64,000 nucleotides of DNA, taken from assembly GCA_947247005.1 (NCBI GenBank), contig OX365952.1:48402722-48466721 (forward strand), given 5' to 3'. The notes under the pieces are model-generated. The model had not been told where the DNA came from. It saw nothing but the letters and a program-made list of their open reading frames with translations, and made no database searches. Made by a program: the position numbers and the translations under genes. Origin of the DNA: Spisula solida. Taxonomy: Eukaryota; Mollusca; Bivalvia; Venerida; Mactridae. Below are positions 23,982-35,830 of the stretch, piece by piece (position 1 is the first letter of the stretch; the number at the start of each line of letters is the position of its first letter).

Positions 23982-24120
23982 ATTCAATAGAGCTCCGATT
24001 GGGACAAAGGTGAATTTACAGTACTAGGTTCAAAAGGTTCAAAATTATGACAAGTGCGAATTTGTCATATCTCTTTCCTATCGACATGGTATTTCATCAA
24101 CACTCGGCTTCAAAATGATA

Positions 24121-24302
24121 ATATTAAGTCAGACAGGGAAGGCAGTACTCAACATGCCGAGCATATGAAACACAAAATACATACATGGTACAATGCCCAA
24201 CTGAACACGCAAATGATTCGCCCAAGTCCAAGCTATCGAAAAGATTAATAACTATTTTCAGCAATCAAAAAGCTGAATCCCAAAGCTGAATGATCCAGTT
24301 CC
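24121..24302 (-). mobile_element. Solo 3' end of the 16.9-19.1 kb retroelement family
   Basis: It begins ATATTAAGTCAGACAGGGAA exactly as 16891 does, and continues with GCAGTACTCAAC, CCGAGCA, CAATGCCCAACT, CGCCCAAGTCCAAGCT and TCGAAAAG, then AAGCTGAATGA.CCAGTT. It is shorter and more diverged than the other copies. Confidence 0.7.
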
Positions 24303-24665
24303 AACAGTTGCATCTCAACACACGTGTATGTACCTTAAGAACATAAAAGTATACTTACACCCATACAATTACATTCAACCCAGCCATTCTGGTGACAACA
24401 TAGGTATATAATGTTATATGTGGAACGAGATGTCATGGAACCCGACATAGGTGTTTAATGTCACTAATATCCTTAGAACTATATGACGATTATTGGATAT
24501 ACGTCAGTTAATGTCAGACTAATTGATTTGATGTTTTTAAATCGATTTTACATTGTGTTCCTTCATAAAAGTGTGATTCTCCTACAATGATGTTGGCATT
24601 GAATTTATTGCTAGTTTGAGAATTGTTGAGTTTTTGTCTTCCTAAATTGAGATACGAAATATGAT
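24303..24665. other. No recognisable feature
   Basis: AT-rich, no credible ORF. Confidence 0.4.
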
Positions 24666-25169
24666 ACAAAATATAATATAACACATGGCATTCGAATTGT
24701 GGTATTCATCAAAACTGTATCAATAGCAATATATCATAAGCAGATGTAGAATAATGATGGCTTCGTTATAGCTAGAAATCACCCAAATTAAATTTTTGTT
24801 TGTCAATAGACATACATGTAGGTGGTTTTGACACGAAATGAGCTGACATGTTTTTCGACTTCAATCGAACGTTTACAAAACACCACTTTCACGTCGCTTA
24901 AACTACATCAGTGATAAACAAAATATAATATAACACATGGCATTCGAATTGTGGTATTCATCAAAACTGTATCAATAGCAATATATCATAAGCAGATGTA
25001 GAATAATGATGGCTTCGTTATAGCTAGAAATCACCCAAATTAAATTTTTGTTTGTCAATAGACATACATGTAGGTGGTTTTGACACGAAATGAGCTGACA
25101 TGTTTTTCGACTTCAATCGAACGTTTACAAAACACCACTTTCACGTCGCTTAAACTACATCAGTGATAA
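24666..25169. repeat. Apparently exact 252-bp tandem duplication (two copies)
   Basis: 24666-24917 and 24918-25169 read as the same sequence, beginning ACAAAATATAATATAACACA and ending CATCAGTGATAAA. I found no mismatch by eye. It is either a very recent tandem duplication or an assembly artefact. It contains no ORF. Confidence 0.92.
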
Positions 25170-25640
25170 ACATTTAAATAAACAAAACATGCTATTTGTT
25201 AAACGATTTACCGAAATAAAAGTGTTTGAAATCACCAGTGATACTTTACGTGAGTTCCCTTTCCTTGCTCTATAAATATGTACAAACAATTTGTAAGAAA
25301 TCAACATCGATCTACCAAAGCAAACATTAAACCCTTTGTAGTTTTCTATTTCCGATTATTTAGAAGCATACAAATTGTTATCTCTTTCACCATTGTATTC
25401 TTTCACTTTGATAGTCAGGTAACTTGACTAACCGCTTGTGTATGTATGGGGATGGCAAATATTGTGCTATATGTTTGAACATGGTCATGGCGCGATGCCA
25501 TTATTTGATCAACAAACAGAATGCATGTATACGTACCGTCAATGATAAGTTACGCTCGGACGCAGGTGATCAGTTTACAAATGTGCTTGGAATATCTCGA
25601 CATCGGTGTCATGCGAATAATACCGCGCTATAATAGTACA
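25170..25640. other. No recognisable feature
   Basis: AT-rich; ORFs at 25424-25633 and 25521-25955 are unrecognised, and the second runs into a transposon terminus. Confidence 0.4.
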
Positions 25641-25825
25641 CAGTCAACTCTCGTTATCTCGAACTCGCTTATTTCGAATTTTCTGTTATGTTCATATTTT
25701 TCCCTTCGTTGTCTATATGACATCTGGCCACCTATCTCGAAGTTCGTCTCGAAGTTTTTCGTTATCTCGAATTCTCCTCTAGATCTCGATAAACTGATAT
25801 TCGAACCTAAAATCTATTGTTCAAT
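25641..25825 (+). mobile_element. Possible pogo/Tigger-type terminus
   Basis: CAGTCAACTCTCGTTATCTC followed by several spaced TATCTCGAA and CTCGAAG words resembles the left end of pogo/Tigger elements, whose TIRs open CAGT and carry TCGTTATCTCGAA-like words. It is preceded by TAGTACA, where a TA target could lie. I could not find an opposed right end within 2 kb, so it may be a truncated copy. Confidence 0.4.
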
Positions 25826-27299
25826 TCGCAGTATACACACAGCGGGAAGGAACAAGACGAATGGGCATCGGTTAACAATACAGATAAAGAAACACCAGTC
25901 CAATACACCCCTACAGTTAAGCAGATGTTTTTCTTGTTTTTGTTGTTGTTTATAAGAAATGAATAAATTGCTGCGTGCAATGTGATTGATGACAACATGC
26001 AGTCATTATTTCAACCATTAAATGAAATACACCATGTAGTACTGCAAATGAAAAGATAGGCACGCGCGGCTAGTTACAGTATGATAGGGGCGGGGAACAT
26101 TTTGTTATTGTTGTGGATGGCTGCATTTGTTGATATGAAATGATAAGTTGTCATATAACCTGGTATTTCAACTAGGTTATGTCTAACATTGGTTACCAGT
26201 TATAAAATACTCGAGATTGGTAACAGCAATAAAATATATGGGTACTGTTTTATTAAAGCACTTATATATTCCTTATATTTCTTTTACAGCTACAAAGCGG
26301 GATAAATGAACTTGCGATACAAATGATGATTCACTAAATCAACTCCTCCAGACCGTATCTATTCTGAATTTACAGTTGTTTGAGAATAATAAAGAGTGTA
26401 AGTTTGAACGTAAGATTACGATTTCCGTATGTGCTTTGATACAATAGCAAGCAGTTACTTCAACAGTGACTGTCATTGAAACCATTTACCTTTGTAAGAT
26501 TGCCGCCCTCGCCGCACCAGGATCCTAATGGATTCACTGTATAGAGAGATACGGTATCATTATGAGACTTGACATTTTCATTCCCTCTGTATAACTTGTT
26601 CATTATTAAATATATAGTAAGTATTTATATACTGATATGCCTATGTGAGAGGACATATAGAGATAATCACATAGTAGTATTGTCAAACTGATGGAAATGG
26701 ATGTAGAGAATTATATGAGCTAATATTATATCGATTCGAGTCATAATTTTGACAATGATGCATGGATTGTTGTAAAATAAGATATTTTACCATTTGAAAT
26801 TAAATTGAACAAGAATATGCAAATGATTGAAATCAAAAACGTTTGCTAAGTGTGTTTGCAATTGACTTTGAGATTGTCGTTTCACTAAGTGTGTGGTATT
26901 TGGCTTCCCCTGACAGATTGGCAAAGGAACTCCGACTTCAAGGGAAAACACCATGTAAATCAGATTATACCCACGTTTTATGTGTTTTGTGTAAAGGAAC
27001 GCAACATAATATCGGTTTTAATGTAAGCTTCCATCGGATAACAATAAATCAAGGGCAATAACTCTACGGAAAATTAACCAATAAACAAAAGTGACGGACC
27101 TGTATTGCTCACATGTGTACTTTGAACTAGAAGAACTATACCTTGATTGCGGTTGCCATGGTTTAAATTCAATTATATAGCTATTTTTAGAATAGCCTAC
27201 TCAATGAACACAGTTACCAAGTTCTAATGAAATACAGTCTGCAGACAAAATAAATTGTGAAATATCATGACAAAATTGTGACAAAGCTTGTAACTATTT
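25826..27299. other. No gene supported
   Basis: AT-rich. The frame at 26843-27061 (72 codons) is unrecognised. Nothing else stands out. Confidence 0.4.
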
Positions 27300-27552
27300 C
27301 TGCAGCTTGACCGTTTTATCCAGCACCTTGTAAAACCTACATTTTCCAGGGTTTCACAGGGGGCTGTACAAAACTGCACAGCTGCTGAAAATGTTCTTGT
27401 TTCGTGGAAAGCAAATGATTTACCCCTTAGCGTGGCGTATACTTCATCGAAATCGATGACGAAATAAAATACTTATAGCTATTTTTTCCAATGTTGACAA
27501 ATTTCGTCTTCGACCTGTTACCAAACGTCACGTGGTATTGCTACACTGTGTA
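27300..27552 (+). repeat. Diverged copy of the 51613-52068 repeat family
   Basis: It shares CCAGGGTTTCACAGGG, CCCTTAGCGTG, TCATCGAAAT.GATGA.GAAATAAAATACTTA and the terminal CACGTGGTATTGCTACACTG with the right arm at 51613-52068, in the same orientation. Internal indels and many substitutions make it an older member. Confidence 0.65.
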
Positions 27553-28264
27553 TAAAGCGTATTTTGCGTTCCAGTATGTTTTATTGTGTTGCCTTGTGAT
27601 ACGTTACATAATATTGTGTTGTACCCACGATATTGTCCTGTGCTCATGATATTTCAATGATGATCACCATGCATATAAACTTATTTTTTATTATACAGTT
27701 TTCTCTGCTAAGAACGGTTTATTTGCACACGACATAAAAGTGTGTCATTGTCATCCATTTTCCTGTCTATTTATCTCCTGATTCCCCGTAGCACAAGATT
27801 AACGAGCACACTTGTTTAAACATAAATCGCCCTATTTCATAAAAACGATGTGCTTATTCATTTACCCTACGTCTTTCAAAAGGCAATATGATATAGGAAC
27901 CACGTTGTCAGGATACATTTCTCACTGCATGAGCACTAGGTGTGTGTTTAATGAATATTAATACGCTGAAATAATAATGTTTTATTTCCCATGTGTCGTG
28001 CGCGCGTATTTACGTTTCTCCTTGTGGTGTAATTATAAACCACTCTCCAATTTTTGTATATTTTAGTATTTGTGAAATTTCTAAATACAGTCAATCCGGT
28101 ATTAAAAATGATAATGTAACAATGGCAACTATTACAATGGAAGTTCTGCAAATACTGGGAGCTGTTCTTCATTTGATGATTGTCTTAGCAAACGTAATCT
28201 CATGCACCACCGCAAAATAATTAATTCAAAAGACCCTTACATTTTTAATGATTATAATCCATGG
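27553..28264. other. No recognisable feature
   Basis: Opposed open frames at 27948-28172 and 27993-28220 overlap each other and look like chance. No repeat matched. Confidence 0.4.
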
Positions 28265-28777
28265 GCCACTGGGGTGAACCCTCCACCCTCTAGGGAATTT
28301 CGGACACTATATTTTTCTAAAAGCCTATGACCAGTAGAGTATTTTTCCAAAGTCTGCAATTTGGCGGTTGGGGCGTTAAGATTTTTTGGGGTAAAACGTT
28401 AAAAATATCAACAAAAGTGTGAATTTCTGGAATTGATTAATTACAATCACATTTATTAAGTTATTTTGTAATTAAACACTTCAATGCGTTGATATTAACT
28501 TAAAGATTAAGTCTGCGAAATTTTAGTCCCGTGTTATTATGCGCAATGGGATATTTTGGGAGTTAAACATTACAAAATATATGCAAAAGTGCGAATTTTG
28601 AGAATCGGTACACTACAATGGCAGAATACAGTGTCATTGATCATTTTATTTGGTAATTATGAAATGCTTTGACCTACCAACACTTTTCCCAAAGTCTGCA
28701 CTTCAGACATTAGACCGTTTAGCAGGGAAAGCAAAAATAAGATGATCTCCTCTTGCTTTTAAATACTGTACAAATGG
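28265..28777 (+). repeat. Degenerate two-unit repeat of about 350 bp
   Basis: TTTTCCAAAGTCTGCAATT at about 28342 recurs as TTTTCCCAAAGTCTGCACTT at about 28684. Between them, aTATCAACAAAAGTGTGAATTT and aTATATGCAAAAGTGCGAATTT also recur about 180 bp apart, so a shorter sub-period may exist. No coding. Confidence 0.45.
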
Positions 28778-28906
28778 TACTTTTCGACAGCTTGGACTTG
28801 GGCGGATCTGCGCTTGTTTAGTTGGGCATTGTGCTTTGTGTGTTTTTAATGTTTTCTGTGCTCGGCTGGTTAAGTTGAGTGCTGCCTTCCCTGTCTGACT
28901 TAATAT
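28778..28906 (+). mobile_element. Solo 3' end of the 16.9-19.1 kb retroelement family
   Basis: This is a close match to the reverse complement of 16891-17020, from TACTTTTCGACAGCTTGGAC to CTGTCTGACTTAATAT. It ends at the same base as the other copies. It is the shortest copy and the best match to 16891. Confidence 0.8.
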
Positions 28907-29116
28907 ACTGTTTTTGTATTCACTTAACTATGCTATAACACATTGTGCCTAACTGTATTTTAATTGCAATTGTGAATACAAATAAAGCATATTTCCAAAA
29001 TGTATTTCAACATTTAAATGCACAAAAGGTGGCTTTATTATATAAATGGTCGTCAAAATGGCTGTCAAAATTGCCGCCAAAATCACTAAAATATTGAAAA
29101 CAGCAGTTCTACTTAT
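28907..29116. other. Spacer with AAAATGGC.G.CAAAAT words
   Basis: No gene. Three spaced words of the type CAAAATGGCTGTCAAAAT near 29060 echo those in the adjacent inverted-repeat arm. Confidence 0.4.
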
Positions 29117-29990
29117 TAGTCCGGTCTATAAATGGGATATTTAGGTAAGACCCGGCATTGGACTGTATAGTAAATATTTTTTGGTATTCCGTTAGGGAAT
29201 ATGTTGTTATTGAAGAATCTGAATGATGCCCAGCTGGAGTCATTGATCATTTTGAGAAATTCAAGATGGCGTCCAAGATGGCTGCTAAAATTAGAAAAAA
29301 ATGACTGCGGTACAAGAAATAAGTTACAAATTGCTATTTTTGCGGGTTGATTGTATTTTAGATGTTAAAAAGTAATAATTGATATACATTTATCATTAGT
29401 TATTGATTTAGTGAATCTTAGATGGCACCCATGGCAGCTGGAATCCAAATCACGGTTATAATGGCCGCCATAATTGCCAAATTGTACTAAAACTCAATTT
29501 TTTTAATTCTATATGTACCAGTAGTGAAATATATGAAAAATACTCAAAGAAAAGTTCAATTAAAAACAGTTGACTCATTAGCTGATTCAAAATGGCGTCC
29601 AAGATGACCGCCATAATAAAAAACAATATGTCAGTGGATGATAAAGAAGTTACATATTGATATTTTGCTGATTAATTGTAGTGTAAGTGTCTCAAACATA
29701 ATTACTTCTGTAATACACTGCATAAATATATCATTATTTATTGATTAAGCCAATTTTAAATGGCATAAATGACGGCTGAAATCAAAATGGCGGCAAAAAT
29801 GGCTGCCACATACTCGTATGTCAAACTGAAAATTAGCATTTAATAGCATGTAACGTAATAGAAATTGTTAATTTTTAATATAAGTACTGCTATAGGTTAT
29901 AAATGATCTAATAAAACTACAATTGAAAACACTTTATGTTTAGCTTATTCCAATTGGCTTCCAAGATTGATGTCAAACATGAAAGTTTAA
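29117..29990 (+). repeat. Outer inverted-repeat arm, left
   Basis: It begins TAGTCCGGTC and matches the reverse complement of 38125-39002. Anchors in order are CCGGCATTGGACTG, AGTAAATATTTTTTGGTATT, GGGAATATGTTGTTATTGAA, AATGATGCCCAGCTGG and AAGATGGCGTCCAAGATGGC. The arm is built from about 2.5 sub-units of about 330 bp, each with a TGGCG(T/G)CCAAGATGG box and a GAAATCAAAATGGCGGC-like box. The AATGG and AAGATGG words are stop-poor, but I see no protein. Confidence 0.85.
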
Positions 29991-30099
29991 ATCTTAGACC
30001 ACTGGTCGTTTGGTATGCTAGTATAATGTATATGGTATGTTAAATACTAGTATAAGTATATATGTTTTATTTACACATTTGTTTATTTTACAAAAAAAC

Positions 30100-31255
30100 A
30101 ATATTTTGGGTTCAATTCCAATTATAGGTGAGTGATGTTAGACTGTTCTCACAATGTAGATGCCATATCACTTCCTTGTTCGTCGTTTTATGGTTGGGTT
30201 GTGTGTTCATGCTTCGTCCTGTGTCGTGTATGGTGTTGGCGGTGGATTTCTGCTTCATCCACTGTTAAGGCGTACAGTTGTTAATTTTGTCTTGGTCGTA
30301 TATTTTCCCAATTCTACATGGACATTATGATTGAGGAATACATGCAGAGCCATCATCTGTCTACATACATGGAGTCTTCACTATCTGCTCAGTAAGGTAC
30401 TAGTACCAGGTCTTTGAAATATACAGCTATATTGTCTTGGCATTGAGATGAATAGCTTGATGTCTGATTAGATCAAGGTGTTGCTGGTGTTCCACTCTGG
30501 TTTAAATGTATTGAAAGCATTGCAAGCTTTACCTATCATAATCTTCAAATTTAAATCCTCCCCTGTCCGTTCCTACACTGCTACGGAAGATGAGTTCTCA
30601 TTATCAATGTGTTGATGATCCACAAGGCTTCTTGCATGATTAGACCATAGCGCATAATGTTGCATCGCAAACCGTTTTGTCTTCTTGACAATGACCAATG
30701 TCTTTGGTTTTGTTGTCAAGACAATGTATATTGTTTAGCACGAGGCAAAGCTGTGGGAAATGCCAGCAACCTACATACAGATGATGTTGCAGTTCACTAC
30801 ATCCAATCTGAAGATATACTAGTCACCAGTACACATTAAAAGTCTGTGTGAGACACTAGTCCGATACATTCAGCATATTTCAAATCTCTGACTCAATTCA
30901 TTGATGTTATTATCGGTCACATACGTATTATCCTTACAAGTGACAACTAGGTTGTATTCCTCTCCAATCCTGGAAGTTACCAATACCACCTTGACCATGC
31001 GGCATTCCATTCACTATGCAAGAATTCTTATGTCTCCCACATATCACTCAACAACTTATTATAATTATGCTAAGGTTGGTGTATGAGCTTTCAACGCTTG
31101 ATCTTGGTTAATTACGGAGGCCTTTCTTGCAATCAGCCTAATAATGGGTCGCTTAGTAGCATCACTTCTGGTAGGATCAATGTAGAGTTCATTTTCTCGC
31201 CTTCTGACAAGATCTTTTATGACCAGTGTCATCATGTAATCCTTAACCTATTATT
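30100..31255 (-). pseudogene. Decayed minus-strand coding, unknown family
   Basis: On the minus strand, 31253 to about 31082 reads as 57 codons including KDYMMTLVIKDLVRR, ENELYIDPTRSDATKRPIIR and RKASVINQDQALKAH. Below it, 31020-30950 gives NGMPHGQGGIGNFQDWRG, and 30975-30890 gives EEYNLVVTCKDNTYVTDNN and INELSQRFEIC. Further fragments include TSISSDWM and SSVCRLLAFPTALPRA near 30790-30720. Composition and residue mix look like real protein broken by frameshifts, and GC is higher than in the neighbourhood. I cannot name the family. Its position inside the outer inverted-repeat arms makes a transposon-encoded protein plausible, but no catalytic motif is recognisable. Confidence 0.3.
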
Positions 31256-31559
31256 TTAGTAATCAATTTGCCACAACCCTCATGTTCATTCAGGCGCTTT
31301 CTTTACCTTCTTCACATATTTCTCTATATTACACTTGGGGTGTTTTAGATATCTGGTCCTTGTTTGCAACAGTCTGTCTGATATTTATCATCTCGACAGT
31401 AAGTTTTGTACATCCTCTTCTTGTATCCTAATTGATCTTTAGAAATAATTTTATTATTACATTCTATATCTGGCGTGTTGATGTTGTGCCAAACTTAAAG
31501 ATAATCCAAGAACGGTCGTTCCTTACTCTAGCAAGTAATTTTATAACTGTCAAATATGT

Positions 31560-31609
31560 AATCCACATTAGATAAAGTCGTTAGTATTATTATTACTATT
31601 ATTATTACC
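31560..31609 (+). repeat. (ATT)n run resembling a LINE 3' tail
   Basis: GATAAAGTCGTTAGTATTATT followed by more ATT units resembles the ends of both CR1-type LINEs here (AAATAAAGTCG then (TTA)n). It may be a very short 5'-truncated LINE copy or a simple microsatellite. Confidence 0.4.
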
Positions 31610-31778
31610 AGGTCTGGTAATATTTTTGCCCGTATATAAACTATTATGTCATGCAGAGGTCTTCCCCATCCTTTGGAGCTCGCTACATAATATTTGATTT
31701 AAAGCGACCATATCAGATGACCTAAAAAAATGTGGCCTCGTAGATTCTTGAGTGTTGGAATATTTTTCATTCAATAAC

Positions 31779-31936
31779 TTAAGAGCAGTTCTCTGAGAGC
31801 ACCAAATTTTTTTGGCCACGCAATCTCACAGATTTTGATAAAAATGTGTTAGTTGTGTACACCGACCCCATATTTTAATTTCAAATTTTTTCCGTTTCTT
31901 GAAATTCCTCTCCGTTTCCATAGCAACTGGTCTTAA
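31779..31936 (+). repeat. Inner inverted-repeat arm, left
   Basis: TTAAGAGCAGTTCTCTGAGA at 31779 is the reverse complement of the end of 37560-37718. The first 33 bp match with about two differences. Similarity then fades but remains in order: cACGCA..TCAC.GATTTT, and CCGTTTCCATAGCAAC against CCGGTTACCATGGTAAC. The outermost bases are TTAA on both sides. Confidence 0.6.
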
Positions 31937-32838
31937 AGTTGGGGAAATGTGAAAAAACGTGAAAAAGAGACCTGTTCTCGAAATATTAATTATTTTTCCA
32001 ACAATTGCTATGACAACAAATATTTTAAGTTATAATAATAAATTGAAATAAATTACCTAACAACTGATAGCAAATGAAAACAAATATATACTTTAGTATT
32101 TTTTTAGAGCCTGTTAAACTCGAGGTTTTGAGGCAAAAAACATGATTTTGTGGTCTTTTTTACCTGCATGTATACAATAATCGCAGCATTACTCAATATA
32201 GCCATTAATATAGGTGAATGGGCATAAAGTCAGTCTACAAGTATAAAGAAAAACATTTGTGGGCACTCTAAAAACAAATCTACAACTCCAGCCAGAAAAT
32301 TGACAATTTTGAAAAAAAATGCTGTAATTTGTTGGTCTCTTGCCTAAATTGATGACCCGAGTGCTCTCCCTTGCGAAAACAGCTCTTCAATTAAAAATGG
32401 CGGACATGTGACTGTTGGTTCATGAAGTCAAACTATTCTTTGGATATACAGTATTAATAGGATGGCAGCAATGTGTTTTGATCAAGATTAAGACAGGAAC
32501 CATCAGAGAATAACTTTTGCCGATGTTATATTGTATATTACTGTGATTTTCACTGAGAAAGGGCCATTTCTGGGACGGATTTTTTGACAGACGACTGAAA
32601 ACAGTGTAGGTGTCAGAGACATAAATGAACGAACTCGTGTTTTATCTAATTGTAACGGTCCAGAGTGTTAATAAATGTTGGTTGACCATCTTAAACTACA
32701 AAATGAACATAGAAGAAGAGATACAAGGTGGGCTTTACTTGGTACAGCTGCACTGAAACTGGCATGATAGTTCAAGACATGCCTCGGTTGGGATATTGCA
32801 CTGCCAATGGAAGTTTTCAGGTAGATCTTTCTATTTGT
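31937..32838. other. No recognisable feature inside the inner inverted pair
   Basis: AT-rich. It contains a single AAAATGGCGGACATGTGAC at about 32394. No gene supported. Confidence 0.35.
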
Positions 32839-33027
32839 CTAATAGTTTTTGTTATCATTTAAACCCCTTAAACAATAAATATCTTCCATACCATACTTGT
32901 AAGGGTTCCTGGCATGAAGTTTTATCCCATCCCCCACCAAATAATGTCGGTCATGTATGTATTTAATTGTCCTTCCATCACAAAATGTTGTGCTGTCTGT
33001 AACTTGAAATGTAATTGCTACAGTCAT
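32839..33027 (-). CDS. Short unrecognised ORF, possibly a coding fragment
   Basis: This minus-strand frame of 62 codons has a residue mix more protein-like than most ORFs here, with VTDSTTFCDGRTIKYIHDRH, LVGDGIKLHARNPYKYG and MEDIYCLRGL. It lies between the inverted-repeat arms, on the same strand as the decayed coding at 30.1-31.3 kb, so it could be another piece of a dead transposon gene or an exon of an unknown gene. I recognise no domain, and the start and stop are simply those of the open frame. Confidence 0.2.
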   Translation of the reverse strand: MTVAITFQVTDSTTFCDGRTIKYIHDRHYLVGDGIKLHARNPYKYGMEDIYCLRGLNDNKNY

Positions 33028-33542
33028 TGAACTTCATTGGAATTGATCAATATTACTTAGGATGTGTTGTTGTGTAGCTATACATTTCATTCCGATTTGA
33101 CCAATAACATTGGCAGAGTTGTTGCCCTTGAAATTTGAAGAACATTTTCTTATAAATGCCATCCGCAACTTAAAAAGTAATTGTGCTATTGTCATCAAAC
33201 TTCATATGAATATTTGTTTGTTTGTTTACATGTCATTCCATCATTAATTTCTTCTTATTTTAAAAATTGAACTAGTCAAAGTCAGGTTCAGTTTGAGAAA
33301 AAGAGCCGGTGGTGAATCTCTGAGGAGTCATTGAAATCGCTGACCGCCGGGGCTTGTGGAAAGCTCTGTATACACGTACCCGGCTTCACTATTAATAAGC
33401 TAGTATGTATAATATTTACTTTAAAAGTATGCTGTGCATTAAGTGTTTGCTTCATTTGTTTGCAACATTGGATCCATGAATATTATCAGGAATACAAGCA
33501 TGCTTTTACCTGGCAAATACAATGTAGTTTCCTTTCTTTCAG

Positions 33543-33610
33543 TTTATAGTTCCCAACCTGTGTGCTGAAATATGCTGATGTGAAATACATCAAACAGATC
33601 AATCTATCTG
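33543..33610 (+). other. Exon-like segment without an open frame
   Basis: A good 3' splice signal (CCTTTCTTTCAG ending at 33542) and a consensus 5' splice signal (CTG then GTAAGT at 33611) bracket 68 bp. All three forward frames contain stops, so it could only be an untranslated or non-coding RNA exon. It is equally likely to be chance. Confidence 0.2.
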
Positions 33611-35386
33611 GTAAGTGCCCTTTGTTTATGACTTTATGTTGTGTTTAAATAATTATGCAAATCATATATGCCATACTATTACTAGATCTGCTTTAGTATA
33701 TGAATATTATTTGAAACAAAACATCCCAGCCATAATTATTTGTTTATGATAAAAACATATTTTCCAATAATGTATGACTGCTCAAAGTGGGTGACTGTTT
33801 AATACAAGTGGCTACTGGTAGAGGTTCAACTGTATACATACTAGTCTATATATTTACACTCTATCTCAATGAATGGTTTGGTTCTGTTCAAACAACTACA
33901 ACACAGATAATTATTGGTCAAGTATTATGCTGAATTTATGAACACATATTGCTAAGGAGCACCAACAACCATTTGTAATGTCAGCTGCAATATTGTAAAA
34001 TCACTTATGCTATGGTCTGTTTATTACTGTTCTGATGTTCTTTTCATGATTTATTGTTATTCTGTTTATTTCATCTAAACATACACCATTGCAGAGTCTG
34101 TTTACTTTCATTTTCAGAAGTTGGAACTACAAAGTACATGTATCTGTCCTGATTATGATTGAGGATACTAGACTAGCACTTGAAAATGTTCTGTGACAGA
34201 ATACAGGTACATTTATATGTATAATATATAATTAATACTAAACTTAGTTTAGAATCCATGTTAGTAGTCTGCATAAAATCTGTTTCTTTCTTCAATTGGG
34301 ATTTATAAATTGAAATGGACAGCACTTTTGTCAAAAGATCCATGACTAAGATTGTTATCATTCTACTTCAACAAACATTTTGAACCTTTCACTTTACTGT
34401 AACATGGTTGGTCTTCTTAGTTTTAACTTCACCTCATAAAATTATGATGTCCTATGCTTCTTTGGAACAAACTCATTGACAAACATGGGACTACTTAATT
34501 TTAAGGAGATGTATATAAGAAATAATACATGTCTAACTTAGTAACTGTGATGGCTATAATTATGACCTCCCTGAAAAAACAATGACTTTTAATTAATCAT
34601 TGTTTGGAAAGGTAAGTTTGAATTGTATGTTTCTATTTTATCAAGGTTTTAATTTCCTTTTATTTTTGTTTTCCAGATTAAAGGCTTCCAAATCATACAC
34701 GAAAACGGATTTTCAGTTTGATATATCTTCTTGGCTACATGGATCATGGACACTTGATCACCATTCTAGTGCATACTACATATCTATTCAAGAACTAGTG
34801 ACTGAATTTCACCAGAAAAAGTTCATCCATTATTTTACATAGTGTTTACAATTACCTTAATGAAAAGTTTATATCTGAGTGAAACTTTTAATAAGATGAT
34901 TCAAACTGACTAAACTTTTTAAGCACCAGTCTCAGCTGGATTTTGATAATTTGTTTGAGAAACAGAATTGGTTCAAAACTGTCACATAATGACTATTAAT
35001 AAGTTTGGTTTAAACAAAGGTTTTATTTAGACCATTTTAATGAACTATAGTACAAACAAACTGATTTAGTCCTCAACCCCCTCTTTCAGCATGATTTATT
35101 AGTTGATTTCTAGTCTACAATTTAATTTTGTCTGTTAATTAATGTGCAGAGAACATTATGAATGCCTACTATAATCACTAATCTAAATCCCTGCTGACAT
35201 TGATATATGTATATTCTGTGCAATAAGCTTTTAAATATATTCATGAATTAAGGTTGAGGACCATGTTAATTTGTTCCAGCTATACCCTTATGCTCAGATG
35301 CCATATTTTACAGTTCAGTTTATACATTTACATTGTATATCCTATTGAACAACTTCACCATTGAATGACTTCCATTGACAAATAAT
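33611..35386. other. Gene-free or weakly exon-like
   Basis: A polypyrimidine-AG (TTTTTGTTTTCCAG at 34663-34676) precedes an open stretch to a stop at 34842, with fragments KASKSYTKTDFQF and YYISIQELVTEFHQKKF. I cannot connect it to an upstream exon in frame. The rest is AT-rich without features. Confidence 0.25.
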
Positions 35387-35830
35387 TATACCCCTACCCA
35401 ACAAAGTTTGGGAGTACAAGTGTTCAAACTTGCCTGTCTGTCTGCCGGTCGGTCCCTTTTTAGTTTCCAGATGACTGCTTAAGTTAAGAATGAGATATTT
35501 TGATGAAACTTGCTGTATTGGTAGTTTACATAAATATGCCGCTCAAGTTTGAAAGTGGGGTCAAGGTCACAGTCAAGGTCACATACTTAAAACAGAAACT
35601 CTTTTTCTAGACAATAACTTCAGTTAGGAATGAGATATTTTGATGAAACTTGCCGTATAGGCTACTGTAGCTTATGTGAATATGCTGCTCAAGTTCAAAA
35701 GTGGTGACAGTGGTTTATGTGATGATTAAGCAGCATGGTTCCAGTTGTACTTAGTTGTTAAGCCTTCATGAAAATGTGGTTCTGTAACAAGGCGGTGCTG
35801 TTGGGGTATAATTTGTCACCGTCTCATGTG
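35387..35830 (+). mobile_element. Pearl-like repeat element (TATACCCCTACCCAAC type)
   Basis: It starts TTATACCCCTACCCAACAAA, has CTTGCCTGTCTGTCTGCCGG and then two related core units about 140 bp apart (AATGAGATATTTTGATGAAA at 35490 and 35630, each followed by a TGC.GCTCAAGTT box). It ends GGGGTATAATTTGTCACCGT. Elements with these ends and short tandem cores are widespread in bivalve genomes and have been linked to Helitron-type non-autonomous elements. That link is family knowledge and was not tested here. Confidence 0.6.
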
